Positions 5,964 to 16,223 of a stretch of DNA of 64,000 nucleotides are shown piece after piece (the stretch's first letter is position 1; every line of letters begins with the position of its first letter). The stretch covers positions 1 to 64,000 of the forward strand of contig NZ_JNXE01000009.1 in NCBI RefSeq assembly GCF_000716605.1, given 5' to 3'. The stretch comes from Streptomyces sp. NRRL F-525 (GTDB taxonomy: Bacteria > Actinomycetota > Actinomycetes > Streptomycetales > Streptomycetaceae). The notes beneath the pieces were generated by a model. It ran no database searches, was not told where the DNA came from, and worked only from the letters and a program-made list of their open reading frames with translations. The position numbers and the translations under genes were made by a program.

Positions 5964-8830
5964 TTCTCTTCTCCCTCCAGCGCGTCCGCCAGGATCTCCG
6001 CCAGGTGTCGGCCCCGTACGCCTGCCAGCTGCTCCAGCTGTGTGCGGCACGAGAAGCCGTCCGCCAGGATCAGCGCGTCCTCCGGTGCCTCGCGTACCGC
6101 CGGGAGGAGTTGTTCCTCCGCGCATGTCGTCGACACCTCGTAGTGGCCCTTCTCGAAGCCGAAGTTGCCTGCCAACCCGCAGCAGCCGCCCGCCAGTTCG
6201 CCCGTCAGGCCCGCTGCTGTGCGGAGGCGACGGTCGGGGGCGTCGCCCAGGACCGCGTGCTGGTGGCAGTGGGTCTGGCCGATCGCGGGGCGGTCGACGC
6301 CGGGCGGGGTCCAGTCGGGGGCGAGCTGCTCCAGGGCTTCGGCGAAGGTGAGGATCGAGGCGGAGAGGCGGGCTGCCCTCGGGTCGTTTGGCAGCAGCTC
6401 CGGGAGGTCCGTGCGGAGGGCCGCCGCGCAGCTCGGTTCCAGGACGACAATGGGCACGTCACCCATGCCCGGGAGCTTGTCCATCTCGTCCAGCGTCCGG
6501 AGCAACACCGCACGGGCGCGGTCCAGTTGGCCCGTCGAGACGTAGGTCAGGCCGCAGCAGACCTGCTTCCCCCTCATCACCGGCAGGACCGGGAGTACGC
6601 CCAGGCCTGCCGCCTCCAGCACCCGCACGGCCGCGTGGCCGACCGACGGTGACAGGTGCTCCGTGAAGGTGTCCGGCCACAGATGGACACGGCCCCGGGT
6701 GGGAGTCTCCTCGTACTCCGCCCCCGCCCGCATGCTCCGCCGCGCCTCCGCTCTGGCCTGCCGCCGCCACGCCCTCGTGAACGTCACCCCCGCCACCCGC
6801 GGAATCCTCCGCTCGGTCGCGATCCCGCCGAGCCTCTTCGCCAGCGCCGCCAACGGCCCTACGGAGGCTAGGGAGTTGACCAGCCACGCCGTGCGCGTGC
6901 GCGCCACCAGCCGTAGCCAGCGCGGCAGCCAGCCCATCGCGTAGTGGGCCGCGGGCCTGCGCCGCCCCTCGTAGTGGTGGTGCAGGAACTCCGCCTTGTA
7001 CGTGGCCATGTCGACCCCGACCGGGCAGTCCGTGCGGCAGCCCTTGCAGGACAGGCAGAGGTCCAGCGCGTCACGGACCTCCGTCGACTGCCAGCCGTCG
7101 GTGACCAGTTCGCCCGCGAGCATCTCGTGGAGGAGGCGGGCACGCCCGCGCGTGGAGTGCGCCTCCTCGCCCGTCGCCCGGAACGACGGGCACATCACGG
7201 CGGAGCCATTCACCTCTGTCGTACGGCACTTGGCCACCCCGACGCAGCGTCGGACCGCCGCCGAGAAGTCGCCGCCGTCGGCCGGGTAACCGAACACCAC
7301 GTCCACCGGCTCGCGCGGGAGCACCGAGAAGCGGAGGTTCGTGTCCAGCGGGGCGGGCCGCACGAGCATCCCGGGGTTGAGGAGGTCGTCCGGGTCCCAG
7401 ACTCCCTTCGCGCGCTCGAACAGGGTCACCATCTCGGCGCCGTACATCTTCGGGAGGAGTTCCGCGCGTGCCTGGCCGTCCCCGTGTTCGCCGGAGAGCG
7501 AGCCGCCGTGTGCCGCCACCAACTCCGCCAGCTCCTCCGAGAAGCGGCGGAAGCGGGCCACCCCCGGCTCCGTCAGCAGGTCGAAGTCGATGCGGACATG
7601 GATGCAGCCGTCCCCGAAGTGGCCGTACGGCGTGCCCCGTAGGCCGTGTGTTCCGAGCAAGCTCCTGAAGTCCCGTAGATACGGGCCCAGTTGAGCCGGC
7701 GGCACCGCGCAGTCCTCCCAGCCCGGCCACGCCTCCGAGCCGTCCGGCATGCGCGTCGCCGTACCGCTCGCGTCCTCGCGGACGCGCCACAGGGCCCGTT
7801 GAGCCGAAGGGTCCGTCACCACCAGGGAGTCGACGACGTCGGCCGCGCGGACGATCGTCTCCGCACGCGCGCGTGCCTCCGCCTCCGTGTCGCCGCCGGT
7901 CTCGACGAACAGCCAGGCGCCGCCCCGGGGGAGGTCGGCGGTGGAGCGGACCAGGTCGGCCGCCATGCCCTCCACCGTCAGCGGGCCGTGGACCAGCAGG
8001 CCTGCCGCCGCCTCCGCCGCCCCGCTCTCGTCGGTGTAACCGAGTATCGCCAGCGCACGCGCGCGGGGTGCCTCGACGAGGCGTACGACCGCCTCCGTGA
8101 GGATGCCCAGGGTGCCCTCGCTGCCGCAGAAGGAGCGGGCGACATCCGCGCCGTTCTCGGGGAGCAGGGCGTCCAGCGCGTACCCCGAGATACGGCGGGG
8201 GAGGTCCGGGAAGCCGGTGCGCAGGCGGGCCAACTCGGCTTCCACCAGCGGGCGCAGGCCTTCCGGGGCGCCCCTCCAGTCGCGGCCGGGGTGCAAGAGA
8301 TCCCCCCGCGCGGTGATCACCGACAGCCCGCTCACACTGTCCGCCGTCGTGCCCCAGGCGACCGAGTGGGAGCCGCACGAGTTGTTGCCGATCATGCCGC
8401 CGAGGGTGCAGCGGCTGTGGGTCGAGGGGTCGGGGCCGAAGCGCAACCCGTGGGGCGCGGCGGCCTGTTGGAGGCGGTCCAGGACCAGGCCGGGCTGCAC
8501 GACCGCCGTACGGGACGCGGGGTCCAGGGACACCAGGCCGTTCATGTGGCGGGTGAAGTCCAGGACCACGCCCGTGCCCGTCGCCTGGCCGGCGATCGAC
8601 GTGCCGCCGCCGCGAGCCACCACCGGCACCCCGTGCGCCCGGCAGGCCGCGAGCGTCGCCGCAACGTCGTCGGCGTCACGGGGCGCTACGACACCCAGGG
8701 GGACGCGTCGGTAGTTGGACGCGTCCATGGTCGTCAGCGCCCGGGACGTGACGTCGAAACCGACCTCGCCCCGGACGGTCCTGCGCAGTTCCGCCTGGAC
8801 ATCCACCAGGCCCGGTTGAAGATCCGCCAT
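5960..8830 (-). CDS. FAD-linked oxidase fused to a CCG-type Fe-S oxidoreductase (D-lactate/glycolate dehydrogenase-like)
   Basis: A 956-residue fusion. The N-terminal half is a GlcD-type FAD_binding_4/FAD-oxidase_C flavoprotein with VARGGGTSIAGQATG and the FAD loop MIGNNSCGSHS. The C-terminal half has a 4Fe-4S site CLSCKGCRTDCPVG near residue 590 and two CCG-type motifs, QVCCGL (near 760) and GGCCGLAGNFGFEKGHY (near 880). These proteins oxidise 2-hydroxy acids such as D-lactate and pass electrons to the respiratory chain. ATG at 8830 follows a GGGGG ribosome site. It is translationally coupled to the phosphoesterase downstream and divergent from the conservon. Confidence 0.88.
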   Translation of the reverse strand: MADLQPGLVDVQAELRRTVRGEVGFDVTSRALTTMDASNYRRVPLGVVAPRDADDVAATLAACRAHGVPVVARGGGTSIAGQATGTGVVLDFTRHMNGLVSLDPASRTAVVQPGLVLDRLQQAAAPHGLRFGPDPSTHSRCTLGGMIGNNSCGSHSVAWGTTADSVSGLSVITARGDLLHPGRDWRGAPEGLRPLVEAELARLRTGFPDLPRRISGYALDALLPENGADVARSFCGSEGTLGILTEAVVRLVEAPRARALAILGYTDESGAAEAAAGLLVHGPLTVEGMAADLVRSTADLPRGGAWLFVETGGDTEAEARARAETIVRAADVVDSLVVTDPSAQRALWRVREDASGTATRMPDGSEAWPGWEDCAVPPAQLGPYLRDFRSLLGTHGLRGTPYGHFGDGCIHVRIDFDLLTEPGVARFRRFSEELAELVAAHGGSLSGEHGDGQARAELLPKMYGAEMVTLFERAKGVWDPDDLLNPGMLVRPAPLDTNLRFSVLPREPVDVVFGYPADGGDFSAAVRRCVGVAKCRTTEVNGSAVMCPSFRATGEEAHSTRGRARLLHEMLAGELVTDGWQSTEVRDALDLCLSCKGCRTDCPVGVDMATYKAEFLHHHYEGRRRPAAHYAMGWLPRWLRLVARTRTAWLVNSLASVGPLAALAKRLGGIATERRIPRVAGVTFTRAWRRQARAEARRSMRAGAEYEETPTRGRVHLWPDTFTEHLSPSVGHAAVRVLEAAGLGVLPVLPVMRGKQVCCGLTYVSTGQLDRARAVLLRTLDEMDKLPGMGDVPIVVLEPSCAAALRTDLPELLPNDPRAARLSASILTFAEALEQLAPDWTPPGVDRPAIGQTHCHQHAVLGDAPDRRLRTAAGLTGELAGGCCGLAGNFGFEKGHYEVSTTCAEEQLLPAVREAPEDALILADGFSCRTQLEQLAGVRGRHLAEILADALEGEEK

Positions 8831-8950
8831 GCCCCCAGCATGCACCCGACCACTGACAGTGACCGTCCGGCATCGGGCGAATCGTTCCGGGATGCTTCGC
8901 GCCCACGGGGCACCGATTCCGTAAACGCATCCAGAACCCACCCAGTTCGA

Positions 8951-8971
8951 TCACTAATTCTCATATAGTGA
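8951..8971. promoter_or_regulatory. Dyad over a TATAGT -10-like box between the oxidase and the conservon
   Basis: TCACTA-N9-TAGTGA is a perfect 6-base inverted repeat. Its right arm overlaps TATAGT (8964-8969), a good -10 for rightward transcription towards cvnA, which would leave a leader of about 120 bases. It lies in the 267-base divergent region and could serve either direction. The regulator is unknown. Confidence 0.45.
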
Positions 8972-9024
8972 CCGACAGTTGAGCACCCGGAGTCGCTTCT
9001 CGCCCAGGAACCCGACGAGCACCC

Positions 9025-9094
9025 CCCGAGGACACGACCGAGGACGACTGAGGACCACGACCAAAGACGCCCGAGGACCCGACCGAGGACCCCC
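9025..9094. repeat. Imperfect CGAGGACNCGAC tandem repeats in the cvnA leader
   Basis: Five or six degenerate units built on CCGAGGAC(A/C)CGA follow one another up to three bases before the cvnA ATG. No standard GGAGG box is seen apart from the GAGGA inside these units (last at about 9084). They may provide alternative ribosome sites or simply be repeat drift. Confidence 0.45.
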
Positions 9095-9097
9095 TTC

Positions 9098-10810
9098 ATG
9101 ACCGCCCCCATACTTCCCGGCGAACGACCCACCTTCCGCACCGTCGCCCCCGTCCCCCTGTTCACCGCCGTGCTGGCCGGGCTCGCGGTCGCCGGCGCGG
9201 TCTATGTGACACCCGGCTCGAAGCGCCTCGCGGTCGCCTGCGGTGCCGGGGCCGGCGCGCTCCTGCTGTGCGCGGCCGTCGCGCTCGCCACGCACGCGTA
9301 CCAGACGGCCCGGATCACCCGCCGCCGCCTGGAGGCCGTCACCCTGGACGCGGGACGCCTGCTGCAGGAACGGGCCCGGCTGAGCACGGACTTCGACCGG
9401 GAGCGCGTGCAGCTGACCGAGGAGCTGACCCACGAGCGGGCCCGGCTGACCGCCGAACTCTCGCAGGAACGCGCCCGGTTGACCTCCGACTTCTCCCAGG
9501 AGCGGATGCGGCTCACCACCTCCTTCGCGGAGGAGCGCGGCCGCCTCACGGAGGAGAGCGAGCTGGAGCGCGCCCGACTCGCCGCCGAGAACAAGCAGTT
9601 GGCCGAGCGCGCCCGCCGGGACTCCCACGAGCGGGCCGCCGCGCTCTCCGCGACCGCCAACGCGGCGGGCCGGATGCAGGCGCTGGCCACCGGCATGCTC
9701 GCCGACCTGCGCGCCATGGAGGAGCGGCACTCGGACGAGGACGTCCTCGCCGACCTGCTCCACCTCGACCACCGCACCGCGCAGGCGGGCCGGCTCGCCG
9801 ACTCCGTCGCCGTCCTCACGGGCGCGCGCTCCGGGCGCCGTTGGGCCCGCCCGATCGCCATGGAGTCGATCCTGCGGGGCGCGATGGGCCGAATCAGCGG
9901 CTACCAGCGCGTGCGGGTGCACTCCGCGAGCGACACCGCCGTCGCCGGGCACGCGGCCGAGGGCGTGATGCACGCGCTCGCCGAACTCCTCGACAACGCC
10001 GCGAACTTCTCGCCGCCGAGCGCCGAAGTGCATGTCTACGTAGAAGAGGTGCCCGCCGGGGTCATCCTCTCGGTGGAGGACAGCGGCCTGGTCATGGGCG
10101 ACATCCAGCTGCGCCGCGCCGAACGCGCCGTCTCCGGTGACTCGGCCGAACTGGGCGGTCTCACCGGCACCCGGCTCGGCCTCGCGGTCGTCGGGCGGCT
10201 GGCCCGCAAGTACGGCCTGAAGGTGTCGTACCGGCCTTCCGCGCGGGGCGGCACCGGCGTCCTGATGCTCGTACCGCAGGACATCCTGGTGCCCCAGGAC
10301 GCGCCGGCACCGCAGGTCTCCCCGGACCTCCCCGAGGCGTCGGCGTCGCCCTCGACACCCTTGGATCCGGAGGAGGTTGCCGAGCCCGCGACCTCCGTCC
10401 GCGACCATCCGTGGATGTCCTACGCCGCCGGCCGCACCCTCGCCGACCTGGACCCGGACCCGGTGCCCACGCACGAGTCGCCGGAGCGCGGTGTCCTCGC
10501 CGACGCGGTGACGGACGTAGCGAACACGTTGCCCGAAGGCCTGCCCAAGCGTCGCCGGGGTCAGGCACTCGCGGAGGCCGAACGCTCACGCGCGCGTGCC
10601 GAGTCCGCGGCCCCCGAGACACCGCGCCCCGCCCCCTCCGCAGACGACACCCTCGCCCGCACCGCCCGCTTCAACAGCTTCCGCCAGGCCGTACGCGAGG
10701 CGGCGACCGACCAGGGGGGCACGCGCGCGTCCGGCACCGACGCGGACAGCCCCGTACCAGCAGAGCCCACCCCCTCCCTCTCCCACTCGGAAGGCAACCC
10801 CACCTCATGA
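9098..10810 (+). CDS. cvnA: Conservon sensor-like ATP-binding protein CvnA
   Basis: The 570-residue membrane protein is the kinase-like member of a conservon, a Streptomyces operon (cvnA-B-C-D) whose products form a membrane-associated complex likened to eukaryotic G-protein systems. Two membrane segments lie at about 20-37 and 45-66. Next come seven 11-residue repeats of the type LTxELSQERAR (about 95-171), a coiled coil. An H-box-like LDHRTAQAGRL and a HATPase_c domain with an N-box ELLDNAANFSPP follow, then a low-complexity tail of about 170 residues. It lacks the large extracellular sensing domain of many CvnA proteins. Its stop overlaps the cvnB start as ATGA. Confidence 0.88.
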   Translation: MTAPILPGERPTFRTVAPVPLFTAVLAGLAVAGAVYVTPGSKRLAVACGAGAGALLLCAAVALATHAYQTARITRRRLEAVTLDAGRLLQERARLSTDFDRERVQLTEELTHERARLTAELSQERARLTSDFSQERMRLTTSFAEERGRLTEESELERARLAAENKQLAERARRDSHERAAALSATANAAGRMQALATGMLADLRAMEERHSDEDVLADLLHLDHRTAQAGRLADSVAVLTGARSGRRWARPIAMESILRGAMGRISGYQRVRVHSASDTAVAGHAAEGVMHALAELLDNAANFSPPSAEVHVYVEEVPAGVILSVEDSGLVMGDIQLRRAERAVSGDSAELGGLTGTRLGLAVVGRLARKYGLKVSYRPSARGGTGVLMLVPQDILVPQDAPAPQVSPDLPEASASPSTPLDPEEVAEPATSVRDHPWMSYAAGRTLADLDPDPVPTHESPERGVLADAVTDVANTLPEGLPKRRRGQALAEAERSRARAESAAPETPRPAPSADDTLARTARFNSFRQAVREAATDQGGTRASGTDADSPVPAEPTPSLSHSEGNPTS

Positions 10811-11214
10811 CCGGCACGACGACCGCCGACGAGAAGCTCACCTGGCTCATCGAGGGCCTCCTGGAGCGCACCCCGGGCGCGCGGCACGCGCTCGTGCTGT
10901 CGCGGGACGGCCTGAAGCTGTGCCGGACGCCCGAACTCTCCGTCGACCAGGCCGACCAGCTCGCCGCGATCGCCGCCGGGATCCAGTCGCTGTCGCACGG
11001 CGCGTCGGTGGAGTTCGGGGACGGCAGCGGGGGCGTGCGCTCCGCGATGACGGAGTTCTACGGCGGCGTGCTGTTCATCGTCGAGGCGGGCGAGGGCGCG
11101 CACCTGGCCCTGGTCACCACCGAGGACGCGGACGCGGGGCTGATCGGGCACAACATGAGCGAGCTGGTCGAACAGCTCGGCGAGCACCTGCGCGCGGAAC
11201 CCCGCTCGTCATGA
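10807..11214 (+). CDS. cvnB: Conservon Roadblock/LC7 protein CvnB
   Basis: A 135-residue soluble Roadblock/LC7-domain protein, seen in LTWLIEGLLERTPGARHALVLSRDGL and the repeated GVLFIVEAGEGAHLAL strand region. In bacteria this fold acts as a partner or GTPase-activating subunit of small Ras-like GTPases, here CvnD. It overlaps cvnA by four bases at its start and cvnC by four bases at its end (ATGA both times), so the three are translated in a coupled way. The length is typical. Confidence 0.9.
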   Translation: MTGTTTADEKLTWLIEGLLERTPGARHALVLSRDGLKLCRTPELSVDQADQLAAIAAGIQSLSHGASVEFGDGSGGVRSAMTEFYGGVLFIVEAGEGAHLALVTTEDADAGLIGHNMSELVEQLGEHLRAEPRSS

Positions 11215-11555
11215 GCCGCCCCGGCAGGGACGACTCACCCGACCGCCTCTACACGCTCACCGGAGGCCGCGCCCGTTCCGGCCCGGACAGCCCGTTCGAC
11301 CTGGTGACCCTCGTGGTCGCCGAGTGCGATCCGGCGGCCGGGATGCAGTCGGAGCACGCGGCGATCCTGCGGATCACCGAACACCCCACGGCCGTCGTCG
11401 AGTTGGCGGCCGAGCTGAAGCTCCCGGTGAGCATCACCAAGATCCTCCTCTCCGACCTTCTCGCGGCCGGCCGGGTCAGCGCCCGCCATCCGCGCAAGGC
11501 CGATCTCGATCCCGACGTCCTGGAACAGGTGCTCGTTGGACTCCGCAACCTCTGA
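11211..11555 (+). CDS. cvnC: Conservon DUF742 protein CvnC
   Basis: A 114-residue DUF742 protein, third member of the conservon. The family signature is clear: DRLYTLTGGRA, then ESDP-like AECDPAAGMQSEH, then the winged-helix-like stretch ITEHPTAVVELAAELKLPVSITKILLSDLLAAG. It is thought to be a structural or DNA-binding-like partner in the complex. The start ATG overlaps the cvnB stop, and its last 20 bases overlap the start of cvnD. Confidence 0.9.
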   Translation: MSRPGRDDSPDRLYTLTGGRARSGPDSPFDLVTLVVAECDPAAGMQSEHAAILRITEHPTAVVELAAELKLPVSITKILLSDLLAAGRVSARHPRKADLDPDVLEQVLVGLRNL

Positions 11556-12189
11556 CGCGCGCACCCCCTTGGGTGCCTCCGCCGACAACGGCCTGAAGAT
11601 CGTGGTCGTCGGCGGCTTCGGCGTCGGCAAGACCACGCTGGTCCGCTCGGTCAGCGAGATACGTCCCCTCAACACCGAGGAGACGATGACGAAGGCCGGC
11701 GAGGCCGTCGACGACATCAGCGAGGTGCGCGGCAAGTCCGCGACCACCGTCGCCTTCGACTTCGGCCGCATCACGCTCGACGCCCGCAATGTGCTGTACC
11801 TGTTCGGCGCCCCCGGCCAGGAGAGGTTCTGGTTCCTCTGGGACCGGCTCTTCTCCGGGACGCTCGGCGCGGTGGTCCTCGTCGACACCCGTCGGATCGG
11901 CGACTCCTGGTACGCGATCGACCGCCTCGAACACCACGGCACCCCCTTCATCGTGGCCTGCAACGACTTCGGCGGCCCGACCTACGCCCCGCAGCAGATC
12001 CGCGAGGCCCTCGACCTCGACCCGCACGTCCCCCTCCTGGACTGCGACGCCCGCTCCCGCGCGTCCGCGAAACAGGTGCTGATCACCCTGGTCGAGCACG
12101 TCAAGAACGAACAGACCAGGGGCCGTTACGACGGTCAGGGCGCCGCCCGCCTCGAAGTCCCCTCCCCCCACCAGGAGTTGGCCCTGTGA
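11536..12189 (+). CDS. cvnD: Conservon Ras-like GTPase CvnD
   Basis: A 217-residue small GTPase. The P-loop GGFGVGKT is at 26-33, the G3 motif GAPGQER at 91-97 and a degenerate G4 ACNDF near 141. The latter replaces the usual NKxD, as is common in this family. It is predicted to switch between GDP and GTP under control of the CvnA/B/C complex at the membrane. The best start is the TTG at 11536 inside the end of cvnC; no ATG or GTG is available before the P-loop in this frame. Its stop overlaps the following P450 start as GTGA. Confidence 0.88.
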   Translation: MDSATSDARTPLGASADNGLKIVVVGGFGVGKTTLVRSVSEIRPLNTEETMTKAGEAVDDISEVRGKSATTVAFDFGRITLDARNVLYLFGAPGQERFWFLWDRLFSGTLGAVVLVDTRRIGDSWYAIDRLEHHGTPFIVACNDFGGPTYAPQQIREALDLDPHVPLLDCDARSRASAKQVLITLVEHVKNEQTRGRYDGQGAARLEVPSPHQELAL

Positions 12190-13391
12190 CCGCGCCCGTA
12201 CCGCTGAGTGGACCCAGGTTCCAGACCGAACCGGCGCGGCTGTACCGGGAGATGCGGCGCGAGCACGGCGCCGTGACCCCCGTGGTGCTGGACGGCGACA
12301 TCCCGGCCTGGCTGGTGCTCGGCTACCGCGAGCTGCACCAAGTCACCGGCGATCCGGTGCTGTTCAGCCGTGACTCCGACCTGTGGAACCAGTGGGACGG
12401 CATCCCGGACGACTGGCCGCTGCTGCCGATGATCGGCCGTAGGCAGCCGTCGATCCTCTACACGGTCGGCGAGCGGCACCGCGAGCGCGTCGGCATGATC
12501 AGCGACGCGCTGGAGGCCGTCGACCCGTCCGAACTCAGGTCGTACACCGAGAAGTTCGCGGACGAGCTGATCGACGGGATCTGCGCCAAGGGCGAGACGG
12601 ACATCGTCGGCGACTACGCGATGCTGCTGCCGGTACGGGTCCTGGCCCGGCTCTACGGCTTCCGGGACGAGCAGGGTCCGGGGCTGGTGACCGCGCTCAA
12701 CGACATGATCGACGGGCGCGAGCGCGCGATCGCCGGGCAGACCCATCTGGCCACGTCCATGGGGCAGTTGCTGGCCGACCGGAAGGAAGCGCCGGCCGAC
12801 GACGTCGTATCGAGGATGCTGACGCACGAGTCCGGCTTCAACGACATCGAGATCGCCCAGGACTTGATGGTGATGATGGCGGCCGGTCACCAGCCGACCG
12901 CCGACTGGATCGGCAACTCGCTGCGGCTGATGCTGACCGACGACCGTTTCGCGGCCTCGCTGTTCGGCGGCCGCAACAGTGTCGCCGAGGCGATGAACGA
13001 GGTCCTCTGGGAGGACACCCCGACCCAGAACGTGGCCGGGCGCTGGGCCTCCCGCGACACCCAGCTCGGCGGCCGCCGCATCCGCGCCGGCGACCTGCTC
13101 CTCCTCGGTCTCCAGGGCGCCAACTCCGACCCCCAGGTCCGCACCGACGGCTCCGCGCTCACCGGCGGCAACAACGCGCACTTCTCCTTCGGGCACGGGG
13201 AGCACCGGTGTCCGTTCCCGGCGCAGGAGGTGGCCGAGGTGATCGCGCGGACGGGCATCGAGGTCGTCCTGGACCGCCTCCCGGACATCGACCTGGCGGT
13301 ACCGGCCGAGTCCCTCACGCGCCGGCCCTCGCCGTGGCTGCGGGGCCTGACCGAACTGCCGGTGCGGTTCACGCCCGTGCCCGCGCTCTGA
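12186..13391 (+). CDS. CYP157-like cytochrome P450 lacking the EXXR motif
   Basis: A 401-residue P450-fold protein coupled to cvnD through a GTGA overlap. The heme-ligand loop FSFGHGEHRCPFPAQ places the cysteine at 342, and the I-helix is AAGHQPT (232-238). At the K-helix, where almost every P450 has EXXR, it reads EVLW (272-275), so the arginine is absent. That is the known hallmark of the CYP157 family, which accompanies conservons in Streptomyces beside CYP154 genes. It may bind heme and act as a ligand-sensing or partner protein rather than an ordinary monooxygenase; this last point is inference. Confidence 0.9.
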   Translation: MTAPVPLSGPRFQTEPARLYREMRREHGAVTPVVLDGDIPAWLVLGYRELHQVTGDPVLFSRDSDLWNQWDGIPDDWPLLPMIGRRQPSILYTVGERHRERVGMISDALEAVDPSELRSYTEKFADELIDGICAKGETDIVGDYAMLLPVRVLARLYGFRDEQGPGLVTALNDMIDGRERAIAGQTHLATSMGQLLADRKEAPADDVVSRMLTHESGFNDIEIAQDLMVMMAAGHQPTADWIGNSLRLMLTDDRFAASLFGGRNSVAEAMNEVLWEDTPTQNVAGRWASRDTQLGGRRIRAGDLLLLGLQGANSDPQVRTDGSALTGGNNAHFSFGHGEHRCPFPAQEVAEVIARTGIEVVLDRLPDIDLAVPAESLTRRPSPWLRGLTELPVRFTPVPAL

Positions 13392-13512
13392 GCTTCCAGC
13401 ACCGATCCTGCGTCACCCCGGCGGCACCACAACGCCCGCCGGGCGCCCGGGAGTTGACCCCGACCCCCGGAAGGACGCGGTACCCCACCCCTGCCCTTGG
13501 AGGAACTCCCGT

Positions 13513-14739
13513 ATGAGCACCGGTACCGAAGAGACCCGTATCGTCCTCGACCCCTTCGTCGGCGACCTGGACGGCGAGAGCGCCAGGCTGCGCGCGGCCG
13601 GTCCGCTGGCCGCCGTAGAGCTGCCCGGTGGCGTGCCCGTGTGGGCGGTGACGCGGCACGCCGAGGCGAAACAGCTGCTCACGGATCCGCGGCTGGTGAA
13701 GGACATCAACGTCTGGGGCGCCTGGCAGCGCGGTGAGATCCCCGCGGACTGGCCGCTGATCGGGCTGGCGAACCCGGGCCGTTCGATGCTGACCGTGGAC
13801 GGCGCGGACCACCGCCGGATGCGCACGCTGGTCGCGCAGGCGCTCACCCCGCGCCGGGTGGAGCAGATGCGGGAGCGGATCGCGAAGCGGACGCAGAGCC
13901 TGCTCGACGGCCTGGACGGGGACGCGGACGAGGTCGATCTGAAGGCGGCGTTCGCGTACCCGCTCCCCATGTACGTCATCGCCGACCTGATGGGCATAGC
14001 GGAGGACCAACTCCCGCGCCTGAAGGAGCTGTTCGAGAAGTTCTTCTCGACGCAGACGCCGCCGGCGGAGGTCATCGCGACGCTGACGGAGCTCGCCGGC
14101 ATCATGGCGCAGACGGTCGCGGCGAAGCGGGCGGAGCCGGGCGACGACCTGACGTCGGCGCTGATCGCGGCGTCCGAGAACGGCGACCACCTCACCGACG
14201 AGGAGATCGTCTCCACGCTCCAGCTGATGGTCGCGGCCGGCCACGAGACGACCATCTCGCTGATCGTCAACGCGGTCGTCAACCTCTCGACGCACCCCGT
14301 CCAGCGCGCCCTCGTCCTGGCCGGCGAGGCCGACTGGTCCTCGGTGGTCGAGGAGACCCTGCGCCACTCGACGCCCACCTCGCACGTTCTGATCCGCTTC
14401 GCCACGGAGGACGTCCAGGTCGGCGACAAGATCCTCCCGGCCGGGGACGCGCTGATCGTGTCGTACGCCGCGATCGGCCGCGACGAGGAGGCCCACGGCC
14501 CGACGGCGGGCGAGTTCGACATCACCCGCACCAGCGAGAACCGCCACATCTCCTTCGGCCACGGCCCGCACGTCTGCCCCGGCGCGGCCCTCTCCCGCCT
14601 GGAGGCGGACGTGGCGCTCCCGGCCCTCTACGAGCGCTACCCGCACCTGGACCTGGCGGTCCCGGCGAGCGAGCTCCGCAACAAGCCGGTGGTGACGCAG
14701 AACGACATCTTCGAACTGCCGGTGCGGCTCGCTCCGTAG
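13513..14739 (+). CDS. CYP154-like cytochrome P450
   Basis: A complete 408-residue bacterial class I P450: I-helix AAGHETT (241-247), an intact EXXR as ETLR (281-284) and the heme loop ISFGHGPHVCPGAALSRLE with Cys355. Its ending, DIFELPVRLAP, is typical of CYP154 proteins. ATG is preceded by TTGGAGGAAC, a strong ribosome site. It is separated from the CYP157-like gene by 121 bases that contain a GC-rich hairpin near 13435-13447 but no clear terminator, so it probably belongs to the conservon transcript. The ferredoxin partner is not encoded nearby. Confidence 0.9.
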   Translation: MSTGTEETRIVLDPFVGDLDGESARLRAAGPLAAVELPGGVPVWAVTRHAEAKQLLTDPRLVKDINVWGAWQRGEIPADWPLIGLANPGRSMLTVDGADHRRMRTLVAQALTPRRVEQMRERIAKRTQSLLDGLDGDADEVDLKAAFAYPLPMYVIADLMGIAEDQLPRLKELFEKFFSTQTPPAEVIATLTELAGIMAQTVAAKRAEPGDDLTSALIAASENGDHLTDEEIVSTLQLMVAAGHETTISLIVNAVVNLSTHPVQRALVLAGEADWSSVVEETLRHSTPTSHVLIRFATEDVQVGDKILPAGDALIVSYAAIGRDEEAHGPTAGEFDITRTSENRHISFGHGPHVCPGAALSRLEADVALPALYERYPHLDLAVPASELRNKPVVTQNDIFELPVRLAP

Positions 14740-14749
14740 ATCGCCGTAG

Positions 14750-15955
<1,206 letters not shown>

Positions 15956-15993
15956 TCGCCGTCCAGTAGCACTCAGTTCTACGACGACGAAGG

Positions 15994-16025
15994 GCGCCCC
16001 GCGGGTCAACTGCGGGGCGCTTTTT
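15994..16025 (+). terminator. Rho-independent terminator after serC
   Basis: A perfect 9-base stem GCGCCCCGC / GCGGGGCGC (15994-16002 and 16012-16020) with a 9-base loop is followed directly by TTTTT. It lies 39 bases past the serC stop. Confidence 0.93.
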
Positions 16026-16223
16026 GGTGCGTTGGGCAATGCGGGGCAGCCTGCGTCCGAAGTCCAGGTGAACCCGGAACCCGGACAAACCCCCCGCACA
16101 CCACAGCCGCGTAACAGCGAACACACAGGGGACAACTCCCACCCCACCCCGCCGGTCGAACCCGATGCGTCGCACACCTGCGGCGCAACTCCTCGATTCC
16201 CGACCGAAGTTGGAGTTGCCCCC

